Positions 36,257 through 46,000 of a stretch of DNA of 64,000 nt are shown one piece after another. Source of the stretch: Paraburkholderia rhynchosiae. Its GTDB lineage: Bacteria > Pseudomonadota > Gammaproteobacteria > Burkholderiales > Burkholderiaceae. The notes under the pieces were generated by a model, which saw only the letters and a program-made list of their open reading frames with translations, did no database searches and was not told where the DNA came from. The translations under genes and the position numbers were made by a program. Position 1 is the stretch's first letter. Every line of letters begins with the position of its first letter. The stretch is taken from assembly GCF_002879865.1 (NCBI RefSeq), contig NZ_PNXY01000030.1:1-64000 (forward strand), written 5' to 3'.

Positions 36257-37231
36257 TCAGGCCGCAGCCTCGGCGGCAGACAACAGCGCGGTGCGAATCG
36301 CGTTGGCCAGTTCGCCGGCCGCAAACTTGGCGACATAACCGTTCGCGCCGGCGTTCTTCACATGCGCCTCGTTGGCCGCGCCCGTCAACGAGGAATGGAT
36401 GATCACCGGAATGTCGCGCGTGCGTTCGTCGGCCTTGATCTGGCGAGTCAGCATGAAGCCGTCCATTTCCGGCATCTCCAGGTCGGTCAGCACGAGGGCG
36501 ATGCTGTCCTTGACGCGCGCGCCGCTCGACTCCGCTTCTTTGGCAACCTGCTGCAACGTCTGCCAGGCCTCTTCGCCTGTCTTGGTCATCACGTACTCCG
36601 CGCCGATCGCGGTCAGCGCCTGTTCGATCAGCTTGCGGGCGAAGCCGGAGTCGTCGGCGGCAAGAATCTTCGCGCCGGGGCGAATGCCCAGCGCGTCGCC
36701 GACCGACGCCGGGTCCACGCTCGGATGCTGCGACGGGAACACATCGCGCAACACCTGCTCGACGTCGATCACCTGCGCGAGCCGCGAGTCGCCCGTATTG
36801 CCGTCGATCCGCGCAATGCTCGTGACGAGATTGCCGCCGGCCGCGCCCTCGGCGGATAACACCTGATTCCATTCGAGACGGACGATGTCGTCGACTTCCT
36901 CGACCGCGAACGCCTGCGTGGAGCGCGCGAATTCGGTCACGAGCAGAATGTTCAGGCCGCGCGTGGGCTCGCAGCCCATCAGCCGCGGCAAGTCGATCAC
37001 AGGGATGATCTGGCCGCGAATGTCCACCGCGCCCATCACGTACGGCGACGAACCGGCGATAGGCGTCACCGTCGGCATGGTCGAAATCTCGCGGACCTTG
37101 AATACGTTGATGCCGTAAAGCTCGTGCGCGTCACTGCCGGGAACGGAACCCAGCCGATACAGCAGCAGTTCGAATTTGTTGGAACTCGTCAGGTTGCTGC
37201 GTTCGTCGTGCGCGCGGTTATCTGCTGCCAT
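36257..37231 (-). CDS. cheV: CheV, CheW-receiver fusion chemotaxis protein
   Basis: A 324-residue protein: N-terminal CheW domain (about 20-165, with GINVFKVREI and VMGAVDIRGQIIPVIDLPRLMG) and C-terminal receiver domain (about 187-320) with the acidic pair in LAADDSGFARK and phospho-acceptor Asp250 in LVLTDLEMPEMDGF. It couples receptors to CheA and takes a phosphoryl group, adjusting chemotaxis. No other che genes are near, so it works with components elsewhere. Confidence 0.95.
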   Translation of the reverse strand: MAADNRAHDERSNLTSSNKFELLLYRLGSVPGSDAHELYGINVFKVREISTMPTVTPIAGSSPYVMGAVDIRGQIIPVIDLPRLMGCEPTRGLNILLVTEFARSTQAFAVEEVDDIVRLEWNQVLSAEGAAGGNLVTSIARIDGNTGDSRLAQVIDVEQVLRDVFPSQHPSVDPASVGDALGIRPGAKILAADDSGFARKLIEQALTAIGAEYVMTKTGEEAWQTLQQVAKEAESSGARVKDSIALVLTDLEMPEMDGFMLTRQIKADERTRDIPVIIHSSLTGAANEAHVKNAGANGYVAKFAAGELANAIRTALLSAAEAAA

Positions 37232-37616
37232 CGAATCTCTCCAGGATTACGGTGCCTGGGCGCGCGCTCGCGTTGCGTTCAAGCCCACGCGCCTCTTACT
37301 TTCAGTTATCGGCGCGGTTGCCGAAAAATTCAGCGCTTCGTCGCGATTGTGCTCGGAATCCCTGGGTGAGCCGACGCACGTTCGGGAGTCATTTGTATGA
37401 AGGTTACCTAACGTTACACAAGCGACAGCGTCGTTTCACACGTTCTTCCAGGCGGCTCCTAGAATTTCCCGGCGATGAAACGTGGCGCCGCGCGGCGCTT
37501 GCGGCGGCTCCCAAACGCGGGCGGCTGTGAAATCGCCAGCCAGTCGGGCGGGCGCGCAGTCGCAGCGCAAAGGCGCACGCATCGTTGCCGTTTCGCATTC
37601 AATCGAAGGAGAACAT
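37232..37616. other. Divergent intergenic region between cheV and the DUF4142 gene
   Basis: About 385 bases; the two promoters must lie here but no clear -35/-10 pair was found. No RNA gene or conserved frame is seen. Confidence 0.45.
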
Positions 37617-38189
37617 ATGATCCGCTTGCCTCTCGCCACTATCACGAGTGCCTGCATGGCCAGCCTGCTGGTCGTTGCCACGGCGGCCAGCGCCCAGACG
37701 GCCCCGGCCGCTACGACAGCCGCCGCGCCGGACGCGGGCCGTCTGCATGCCGCCGACCAGACGTTCATCGCCGACGGCACCCAGGCCGTCGCCACGCAAC
37801 GCGATGCCGCTCGCATCGCCACGTCGCGCTCGATCGACCGCGACGTGAAGGCATTCGCCGAGCGCGTCTCGACCGACAACGCCAAAATCTCGGACGCGCT
37901 GCGCGCCGCAAGCCCCCGCGGCGTCGACGTGCCGAAGAACGATCCCGATACCGCAGTGCTCGCGAGCATCAACAATCTGCGTGGCGCCGAGTTCGACAAG
38001 GCGTACATCGAGCAGGTCGCGCTTGCCGGCGAGCGCAAAGCGCTGTCGGCGTTCCAGGCGGAAATCGCTTCGGGCCGCGATCCGCAGTTGAAAGACGCGG
38101 CGAGAAAGGCGCTGCCGACCATCCAGGAGCATTACGCGCTAGCTCAGGAACTGGCCAAGCGCAAGCATCTGACAGCGGCCGCGCAGTAA
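37617..38189 (+). CDS. DUF4142 family periplasmic protein
   Basis: A 190-residue exported protein. The signal peptide ends near ASA (about residue 26). From about 42 the DUF4142 helical-bundle domain is clear: HAADQTFIADGTQAVATQRDAARIATSRSIDRDVKAFAERVSTDNAKISDAL. Ferritin-like helical fold without obvious metal ligands; function unknown. ATG 37617 has GAAGGAG before it and gives a clean signal peptide; upstream in-frame sequence does not. Confidence 0.85.
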   Translation: MIRLPLATITSACMASLLVVATAASAQTAPAATTAAAPDAGRLHAADQTFIADGTQAVATQRDAARIATSRSIDRDVKAFAERVSTDNAKISDALRAASPRGVDVPKNDPDTAVLASINNLRGAEFDKAYIEQVALAGERKALSAFQAEIASGRDPQLKDAARKALPTIQEHYALAQELAKRKHLTAAAQ

Positions 38190-38377
38190 TCTTTTTGCGG
38201 AGCCCAACGCCGCTCGTGAATGGCGTGATCGTGCCGATATTCGCGCGCGGCGACACGTCCTGGTATCCGCGCGCGAGGCTGTCCAGGCAGCCCGCGGTGG
38301 GCAATTGGGGCAGCGTGATGCAAGCCGTGCGCACTGCACTCGCCGACGACGCGTTCGCGCGGACCGGCGTAGACTGA
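38190..38377 (+). pseudogene. Fragment of a TPR/glycosyltransferase-type gene, 3' end only
   Basis: Behind the DUF4142 gene, in another frame, the sequence reads NGVIVPIFARGDTSWYPRAR and LSRQPAVGNWGSVMQAVRTALADD with a stop at 38377. The D-T-S-W-Y-P-x-x-R-L-x-R-Q-P-x-x-G-x-W pattern is like the C-terminal end of TPR-containing glycosyltransferase-type proteins. No start or remaining body is present in the window, so this is probably the tail of a deleted gene. Assignment is from memory and tentative. Confidence 0.45.
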
Positions 38378-38416
38378 ATCTCCGTTTCACGACGGCTATG
38401 CCACGGAGATTCATCA

Positions 38417-39442
38417 ATGGAATACAGACATCTGGGTGCATCCGGTTTCAAGGTGCCGGTGCTGAGTTTCGGCACGGGCACGTTCGGCGGCAAGGGCGAT
38501 TTTTTCAAGGCATGGGGCTCCACTGACGTCGACGAAGCACGGCGTCTGATCGACATCTGCCTCGATGCGGGCGTGACCATGTTCGATACCGCCGACATGT
38601 ATTCGCGCGGCGCTTCCGAATCGGTGCTCGGCGAAGCGCTGAAGGGCAGGCGCGATAAGGCGATCATCTCGACCAAGGCGACCTTCCGTTTCGACGACGG
38701 TCCGAACAACGTCGGCTCGTCGCGCTTTCATCTGATTCAGGCCGTCGACGCGGCGCTCAAGCGCTTGCAAACCGATTACATCGACCTGTTCCAGTTACAC
38801 GGTTTCGATGCCAGAACGCCGGTCGCCGAAGTGCTGTCCACGCTCGACGACCTCGTGCGCGCCGGCAAGATCCGCTACACGGGCGTGTCGAACTTTTCCG
38901 GCTGGCATTTGATGAAGTCGCTCGATACGGCGGATCGCTACGGCTATCCGCGCCATGTCGCAAACCAGACGTATTACTCGCTCGTCGGCCGCGATTATGA
39001 GTGGGAGCTGATGCCGCTCGGCATCGATCAAGGCGTGGGTGCGGTGATCTGGAGTCCGCTCGGCTGGGGGCGTCTGACCGGCAAGATCAAGCGCGGCCAG
39101 CCGTTGCCCGATACGAGCCGTCTGCACAAGACCGCCGACATGGGCCCGCCGGTGCCGGAAGAGTATCTGTTCCGCGTGCTCGACGCCATCGACGAAATCG
39201 CCGTGGAAACCGGCAAGACCGTGCCGCAGATTGCGCTGAACTGGCTGTTGCAGCGTCCCACGGTGTCGACGGTGCTGATCGGCGCTCGCAATGAAGAACA
39301 ATTGCGGCAGAACCTCGGCGCGGTCGGCTGGAATCTGACGCCGGAGCAGGTCGCGAGGCTCGACGCGGCGAGCGCCGTGCGGCCCGCTTATCCGTACTGG
39401 CATCAGGAAGGGTTCGCCGAGCGCAATCCGAAAGCGGTGTAA
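38417..39442 (+). CDS. Aldo/keto reductase
   Basis: A 341-residue aldo/keto reductase. The catalytic tetrad is Asp57, Tyr62 (MFDTADMYSRG), Lys87 (IISTKATF) and His128 (LFQLHGFD). It is of the general YajO/IolS-like group, which reduces aldehydes with NADPH; substrate not predictable. It is a different branch from the reductase at 6.2-7.1 kb. Single gene. Confidence 0.9.
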   Translation: MEYRHLGASGFKVPVLSFGTGTFGGKGDFFKAWGSTDVDEARRLIDICLDAGVTMFDTADMYSRGASESVLGEALKGRRDKAIISTKATFRFDDGPNNVGSSRFHLIQAVDAALKRLQTDYIDLFQLHGFDARTPVAEVLSTLDDLVRAGKIRYTGVSNFSGWHLMKSLDTADRYGYPRHVANQTYYSLVGRDYEWELMPLGIDQGVGAVIWSPLGWGRLTGKIKRGQPLPDTSRLHKTADMGPPVPEEYLFRVLDAIDEIAVETGKTVPQIALNWLLQRPTVSTVLIGARNEEQLRQNLGAVGWNLTPEQVARLDAASAVRPAYPYWHQEGFAERNPKAV

Positions 39443-39607
39443 GCGAGATTTGCGACGTGCTTTGATGCGTTAGTTCGGGGTTTCTTTATAAGTGTCCGAA
39501 CTAACGCTCGCCGCGCTTCTGTTCATGCCGCTTCTCGGCCGCTTTGAGCCGCCGAAGGCCACTTAAGGCCACATCAAGTCCTCAAGTCCTCAAGTCCCCA
39601 AGCCACC

Positions 39608-40351
39608 TCAAGCCAGCCCGCCGTTCGCGCGCAGCACCTGGCCGTTGACCCAGCCGGCTTGCGCGCTGACGAGGAACGCCACCACCGACGCAATGTCTTC
39701 GGGTTGGCCCAGGCGTTCCAGCGGCGGCATCTTCGCGAAGTGCTGGATCTGCTCCTCGGTCTTGCCGTCGAAGAACAGCGACGTCGCCACCGGACCCGGC
39801 GCCACCGCATTCACGGTGATGTTGCGCCCGCGCAGCTCCTTCGCGAACACATGCGTGAACGCTTCCACAGACGCCTTCGTCGCGTTGTAGATCGCGTAGC
39901 CGGGCATGTTGAGCGCCAGCGTGGTGCTCGAAAAATTGACGATGCGTCCGCCGTCGTTCATGCGGCCTGCCGCTTCGCGCAATGTGTTGAAGGTGCCGCG
40001 CACGTTGATGTCGAATGCGCGGTCGTACAACTCGTCGCTGGTATCGGCGAGCGGTGTCGGCTTGTTCATGCCGGCGTTGTTGATCAGCACGTCCACTTTG
40101 CCCAAATGCTGCTCGGTGGTGCCGAACATGCGGCGCACATCGGCAGCGTTCGACACATCGGCCTTCACTGCGATCGCCCTCGCGCCGGCGGCATTGAGTT
40201 CGGCGACGAGCGCGTCGGCTTCCTTCGAGCTCGACGCATAGTTGACGGCCACGGTGAAACCGTCGTTTGCGAGACGTCGTGCAATGGCCGCGCCAATGCC
40301 GCGCGATGCGCCGGTCACAATGGCGACTTTAGCGTTTCCGGTCGTGTTCAT
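39608..40351 (-). CDS. SDR family oxidoreductase (FabG-like)
   Basis: A 247-residue classical SDR. Cofactor motif TGASRGIG (13-20), NNAG (91-94) and the active-site triad Ser142-Tyr155-Lys159 are all present. It resembles 3-oxoacyl-ACP reductase-like SDRs of unknown substrate. It is divergent from a LysR-type regulator gene 120 bases away, which very likely controls it. Confidence 0.92.
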   Translation of the reverse strand: MNTTGNAKVAIVTGASRGIGAAIARRLANDGFTVAVNYASSSKEADALVAELNAAGARAIAVKADVSNAADVRRMFGTTEQHLGKVDVLINNAGMNKPTPLADTSDELYDRAFDINVRGTFNTLREAAGRMNDGGRIVNFSSTTLALNMPGYAIYNATKASVEAFTHVFAKELRGRNITVNAVAPGPVATSLFFDGKTEEQIQHFAKMPPLERLGQPEDIASVVAFLVSAQAGWVNGQVLRANGGLA

Positions 40352-40474
40352 GGTTCGTTTCCTTCTCGGTAGTGGGTAAGAGTGACGTCAATGATGGACG
40401 CGTTCGACGTCGGGATAATCGGGTTAGACTTGCCATCATCATTCCATTCTCGTTAACAATAGGTAAGGCCGGCC

Positions 40475-41389
40475 ATGGACCGTTTCGAGGAAATGCGGGT
40501 TTTCGTGCGGGTCGCCGAGCGCCGGAGCTTCACGCGCGCCTCCGACGACCTGCAGATTCCGCGCGCCACGGTGACCAACCTCGTCAAGCGCATGGAGGAG
40601 CGGCTCGGCGCGCGGCTGCTCGAACGCACCACGCGCACGGTCCGCCTCACGCCTGACGGCGAGGCGTATTACGGCCGCTGCGTGCGGCTGATCGCCGATA
40701 TGGAGGAGGCGGAGGGCTCGTTCTCCAACCTCGCGCCGAAGGGACTGTTGCGCGTGAATCTGCAAGGCACGCTCGCGCGGCACTTCGTGGTACCGGCGCT
40801 GCCGGCGTTTCTCGCGCGCTTTCCCGACATCGAACTGACAATCGGCGAAGACGACCGCCTCGTCGACCTGGTGCGCGAGGGCATCGACTGCGTGTTGCGG
40901 GCGGGCAACCTGCAAGATTCGTCGATGGTCGGGCGACGCGTCGCGCAATTGCGGCAAGTGACCGTGGCGAGCCCGGTCTATCTGGAGAAATATGGCGAGC
41001 CCGCCGCTCCCTCGGCGCTCGCCGCGCACCGCGCGGTCAACTATGTGTCGAGCGCGACTGGCAGGCCGGTGCCGCTGGAGTTCAGCATCGAAGGACGCAT
41101 GACGCCGATGCTGCTGCCCGATGCGGTGTCGGTGACGGGCACGGAACTCTATACGGGCTCGGCGGTGGCCGGCCTCGGCATCGTCCAGGTGCCGCACTAT
41201 CGCGTGACGGATGAACTGGCGGCGGGGCGGCTGAAGATCATCCTCGCGGATTTCCCGCCGCCGCCGATGCCTGTCTCAGTGCTGTATCCGCAGAATCGCC
41301 AGTTGTCCTCGCGCGTGCGCGTGTTTGCGCAGTGGTTGCGCGATATTTTCGAAGCGGCGGCTGCGGCAAGCACGGCCGGCACGCCGTGA
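40475..41389 (+). CDS. LysR-family transcriptional regulator
   Basis: A 304-residue LysR protein: MDRFEEMRVFVRVAERRSFTRASDDLQIPRATVTNLVKRMEERLGARLLER is its DNA-binding domain, followed by an effector domain of about 200 residues. It is of the CrgA/DmlR-like subgroup often divergent from SDR genes, as here. Likely regulator of the SDR gene on its left. Confidence 0.92.
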   Translation: MDRFEEMRVFVRVAERRSFTRASDDLQIPRATVTNLVKRMEERLGARLLERTTRTVRLTPDGEAYYGRCVRLIADMEEAEGSFSNLAPKGLLRVNLQGTLARHFVVPALPAFLARFPDIELTIGEDDRLVDLVREGIDCVLRAGNLQDSSMVGRRVAQLRQVTVASPVYLEKYGEPAAPSALAAHRAVNYVSSATGRPVPLEFSIEGRMTPMLLPDAVSVTGTELYTGSAVAGLGIVQVPHYRVTDELAAGRLKIILADFPPPPMPVSVLYPQNRQLSSRVRVFAQWLRDIFEAAAAASTAGTP

Positions 41390-41482
41390 ACGCATGACGT
41401 TGGCCGCAATTCGGCTGTGCCGGGCGAGGCGCCATGCTTTGCCGTACGATCTTGCCGGTGATCTCGTTCGAAGGAATGGAAC

Positions 41483-42406
41483 ATGTTGTCAGAGGAAGAA
41501 CTAGCGTTGCTCGAAGCGATACGGCAGACGGGCAGCCTGTCGCGCGCGGCGGCGCGCCTCGGCAAAGCGCCGTCGACGGTCTCGCATGCCGCCCGCCAAC
41601 TGGAGACGCGCTTCGACGCGCTGCTGTTCGACCGGCGGCGTTATCGCCTGCAACTCACGCCCGCGGGTCAGCTTCTCGCGGATGAAGCCGCGCGTCTGAT
41701 GCTCGACATGTCGCGCATGACGCAGCGCGTGCGGCAGATCGCGAGCGGCTGGGAAGACCGGCTGTGGATCGTGACCGACGAGGTGATCGAATTCGAACTG
41801 CTGATGCCGGTCGTGCGCGCATTCGATGCGCTCGACTCCGGCGTCCGGCTGCGTTTCACGCACGAGGTCTTGAGCGGCACATGGGAAGCGCTGCGCGACG
41901 GCCGCGCGGATGTGATCGTCGGCGCGACTAACGAGCCGCCGGCGATTCCCGGTCTGCGCTGGTTCGAACTCGGCGTGATGGACTGGGCGTTCGCGGTGTC
42001 GCCGCGTCATCCGCTGGCGAGCATCGACGGCCCACTCGAACGCGAGCGCATTCTGGCGCATCGCTCCGTCGTGGTGGCCGATTCGTCGCGTACCACCGCA
42101 GGTCGAGCGTACGGCGTGATAGGCGGGCAGACATCGCTTGCGGTGCCGACCATGCGGGCAAAAATCCTCGCGCAAAGGGATGGCCTCGGCGTGGGTTGGC
42201 TGCCGCGTCAGCGGATCGCGTCGTTGGTCAAACGAGGTGAGCTGATCGAAAAGACCACGGCCGATCCGCGCGAGCCGAACGTGCTGTATGTCGCGTGGCG
42301 CGGCGACCATGAGGGTCGTGCATTGCAGTGGTGGCTCGATCAGTTGCGGCAACCGCGGCTCGCAAAACGGCTCGTGCGCGGTGTGGATATCGCGGTCAGC
42401 GCATGA
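41483..42406 (+). CDS. LysR-family transcriptional regulator
   Basis: A 307-residue LysR protein: LALLEAIRQTGSLSRAAARLGKAPSTVSHAARQLETRFDALLFDRRR is the winged helix. The effector domain (about 90 onward) includes DRLWIVTDEVIEFELLMPVVRAF. It belongs to a different subgroup from its neighbour and starts 93 bases behind it. No divergent target gene adjoins; function unknown. Confidence 0.9.
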   Translation: MLSEEELALLEAIRQTGSLSRAAARLGKAPSTVSHAARQLETRFDALLFDRRRYRLQLTPAGQLLADEAARLMLDMSRMTQRVRQIASGWEDRLWIVTDEVIEFELLMPVVRAFDALDSGVRLRFTHEVLSGTWEALRDGRADVIVGATNEPPAIPGLRWFELGVMDWAFAVSPRHPLASIDGPLERERILAHRSVVVADSSRTTAGRAYGVIGGQTSLAVPTMRAKILAQRDGLGVGWLPRQRIASLVKRGELIEKTTADPREPNVLYVAWRGDHEGRALQWWLDQLRQPRLAKRLVRGVDIAVSA

Positions 42407-42514
42407 ACAGGAGCATGACGAAGCGTTGTCTCCGATTTGCAAGCGGCGCCGCGTCTCATGGGATCATACGCATCGCGCACGGTATGCGCGGCATGCAATC
42501 AAGGGAGCGGAAAG

Positions 42515-42832
42515 ATGATAGATGGACTGGTGAGCGGGCGTTTATACGGTGAGGCGCAGATTCGCACGGGGCAAAACGGCACGCGTTTCGTGACCTGTAA
42601 AGTGCGCGCGGCTACCAATGACGGCGATACGCTCTTCGTCAACGTGATTGCTTTCGACAACGACGTACAAACCGCGTTGCTCGCCTTGAGCGACGCCGAC
42701 AGCATTGCGTTGAGCGGCGCGCTGACGCCCAAGGTATGGACCGACAAGAACGGTCTCGTGAAACCCGCTGTCGACATGGTCGCCCAGAAGGTGCTGACGG
42801 CGTATGACGGACGCAAGGAAGGCGGCGCCTGA
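42515..42832 (+). CDS. Short single-stranded-DNA-binding (OB-fold) protein
   Basis: A 105-residue protein of SSB type without the acidic C-terminal tail: MIDGLVSGRLYGEAQIRTGQNGTRFVTCKVRAATNDGDTLFVNVIAF is the first part of an OB fold, and the second half (SGALTPKVWTDKNGLVKPAVDMVAQKVLTAYD) resembles the rest of an SSB-like domain. It is much shorter than the main SSB (about 170-180 residues). GGAG lies 12 bases before ATG 42515. It reads toward the double UvrA gene and ends 141 bases before its SOS box, so joint DNA-repair function is conceivable but not shown. Confidence 0.75.
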   Translation: MIDGLVSGRLYGEAQIRTGQNGTRFVTCKVRAATNDGDTLFVNVIAFDNDVQTALLALSDADSIALSGALTPKVWTDKNGLVKPAVDMVAQKVLTAYDGRKEGGA

Positions 42833-42973
42833 AATTGCGGTTCCATGCCGCGCTCACTGCCTGGTGCTTGCGCTGCGTGGCTTGCGGCCTGAGCGGTGAT
42901 GCCATGCGCTGACTGCCGCGCGGCCACGCCCGGCTCGGGCCGTCATGATGTGATCTGCGCGGCTCGTGGAAAA

Positions 42974-42989
42974 CTGTATAGATATACAG
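42974..42989 (+). promoter_or_regulatory. LexA/SOS box of the double-UvrA gene
   Basis: CTGTATAGATATACAG is a CTGT-N8-ACAG operator with near-perfect dyad symmetry. Its end lies 31 to 106 bases before the possible start codons of the UvrA-like gene. It differs at a single base from the box at 393-408. It predicts LexA repression and induction by DNA damage. Confidence 0.9.
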
Positions 42990-43095
42990 TATAGTGTTCC
43001 ACTGCCGGCGGGCCTTCGGCATGTCTTCGTCACCGCCCGCTGCACTGAACTTGCGCGGTCGCGAGGCGTCCGTGAGAGGTGGCCCACTCATTCAG

Positions 43096-46000
43096 ATGGT
43101 CGAAAAATTGTCATCCAACGGCATTATCAAGATTCGCGGCGCGCGCCAGCACAACCTCAAGAACGTCGATCTCGACGTAAGAACCGGCGAAATGACGGTC
43201 GTGACCGGCCCGTCCGGTTCCGGCAAGTCGAGCCTCGTGTTCGACACGCTTTATGCGGAAGGGCAGCGGCGCTACGTCGAAACCTTCAGCGCCTACGCCC
43301 GGCAGTTTCTGGATCGCATGGACCGGCCGCAAGTCGACCGGGTCGACGGCGTGCCGCCCGCCATCGCGATCGATCAGACCAATCCGGTACGCAGTTCGCG
43401 CTCCACCGTCGGCACCATGACGGAGCTGAACGACCATCTGAAGCTGCTCTACGCTCGCGCGGCCGAACTGTTCGACCGCAAGACTGCGCGGCAGGTGCGC
43501 CACGACACGCCTGAGACCATCTACGCGGACCTGCTCGAGCGCACCGTAGAAGACGATCCGCGGCTCGTCGTCACGTTTCCGGTCGAATTGCCGGAGTCCG
43601 CATCGGAGCAGGAAGTCGAGCAATGGCTGTCGGCGAGCGGCTATACGCGGGTACAGGCGCAACGCGAGGTCGATTCGCCCACCGGCAAGCGCAAGCTGCT
43701 CGACGTCGTGGCTGACCGCTTCCGCTTGCGTCAGGCCGACAAACAGCGTGTGATCGAGGCGATCGAGGCGTCGCTCAAGCGCGGCGGCGGGCGCGTCAAT
43801 ATTTATGTGCTGCCGAGCGCTCCGGAAGTGCCGCAAGCGCCCGAGGCGCAGCAACCCGAGCCGCCAATCTGGCGGTTTTCCACCGGCCTGCACAGCCCGG
43901 AGAGCGATCTGCGCTACGCTGATCCGCAACCGGCGCTGTTCTCGTTCAATTCGGCCTACGGCGCGTGCGACGTGTGCCGCGGATTCGGCCGCGTGATCGG
44001 CGTCGACCTCGGCCTCGTCATTCCCGACGCGCGCAAGACGCTGCGCGACGGCGCGATCAAACCCATGCAAACGCCCGCGTGGAAGGAGTGTCAGGACGAC
44101 CTCATGCGCTACGCGGCGAAGGCCGACATCCGCCGCGGCACGCCGTGGGGCGAACTCACGGATGCCGAGCGCGACTGGGTGATCAACGGTTCGCCGGACT
44201 GGAACGGCAAGTGGCAAAGCCATTGGTACGGCGTGAAACGCTTCTTCGAGTATCTCGAATCGAAAGCGTACAAGATGCATATCCGCGTGCTGCTGTCGAA
44301 GTACCGCAGCTATACGCCGTGCGAAACCTGCGGCGGCGCGCGTCTGAAAACGGAATCGCTGCTGTGGCGCCTCGGCACCAGGGCGAATGCGGACCAGGTG
44401 CTGACGCCCGCCCAGCGCTTCATGCCGCGCGGCGTCGAATGGAACCGCGCGCAACTCGAAGCACTGCCCGGCCTGACCGTGCATGACCTGATGCTGATGC
44501 CGATCGAGCGCATTCGCCGCTTTTTCGACGAAATCAGTTTGCCGAGCGCCTTGCTCGACGACGCGCTCAAGCTGCTGCTCGCCGAAGTGCGCACGCGCCT
44601 CAAATACCTGTGCGACGTCGGCCTCGGCTACCTCACGCTCGACCGGCAAAGCCGCACGTTGTCGGGCGGCGAAGTGCAGCGGATCAACCTGACCACGGCG
44701 CTCGGCACATCGCTGACCAAAACGCTGTTCGTGCTCGACGAGCCGAGCATCGGCCTGCATCCGCGCGATCTGAACCGGATCGTCGAAGCCATGCATCGTC
44801 TGCGCGACGCGGGCAATACGCTGGTGGTGGTTGAGCACGATCCGTCAGTCATGCTGGCGGCGGATCGTCTGATTGACATGGGGCCGGGACCAGGCGAGCG
44901 CGGCGGTTCGATCATTTACGACGGCGCGCCCGAGGCGATCCGCTCGTCGGGCACGCTCACCGGCGAGTACCTCGGCGGCCGCCGGCACGTGGCGGACGCG
45001 GCGCACTGGTCACAGCGTCCGGTCGATGCGAGCACGCCGCGCATCGTGCTCGAAGGCGCGACCGAACATAACCTTTGCGATGTCACGGTGGAGATTCCGT
45101 TGCAGCGGCTCGTCTGCGTGACGGGCGTGTCTGGCTCGGGCAAGTCGACCTTGCTGCAAGACGTGCTGCATCCGGCCATGGCGCGGCACTTCGGTCTCGC
45201 CACGGAGTCGCCGGGCGCATTCCGCAACCTGACCGGCGCGGACCAGGTGAACGACGTCGTGTTCGTCGACCAGTCGCCGATCGGCAAGACCGCGCGCTCG
45301 AATCCGGCCAGCTATGTCGGCGCGTTCGACGAAATCCGCAAGCTGTTCGCGAAGGCGCCGCTCGCACAACAACGCGGCTATGGCCCCGGCATGTTCAGCT
45401 TCAATTCCGGCGACGGGCGCTGCCCGACGTGCGGCGGCTCCGGTTTCGAACACATCGAAATGCAGTTCCTGAGCGACGTGTACTTGCGTTGTCCGGATTG
45501 CGACGGGCGCCGTTATCGCGCGGAACTGCTCGAAGTGAAGATCGAACGCGGCGAACCGGCGCGTGCGTTGAGCATTGCGGACGTGCTGGAACTGACCGTC
45601 AGCGAAGCCGCTGCCTATTTCGCCAGGGATGCCGAAGTATTGCGTGTGCTCCAGCCGATCGTCGATGTCGGCCTCGAATATGTAAAGCTCGGGCAGCCGG
45701 TGCCCACGCTGTCGGGCGGCGAGGCGCAGCGGCTCAAACTGGCTGGTTTTCTCGCCGAATCCGCGCAGGCGCGCACCGCGCGCGGCGCGAAGCAGGCGGT
45801 CGCCAAACGGCTTTTCATGTTCGACGAGCCGACCACGGGCCTGCATTTCGACGACATCGCGAAGCTGATGCAGGCATTCGGCAAGCTGCTGGCAAGCGGC
45901 CATTCGCTGATCGTGATCGAGCACAATCTCGACGTGATTCGCGCGGCCGACTGGCTGATCGATCTCGGTCCTGAAGGCGGCGACGGCGGTGGCCGCGTGT

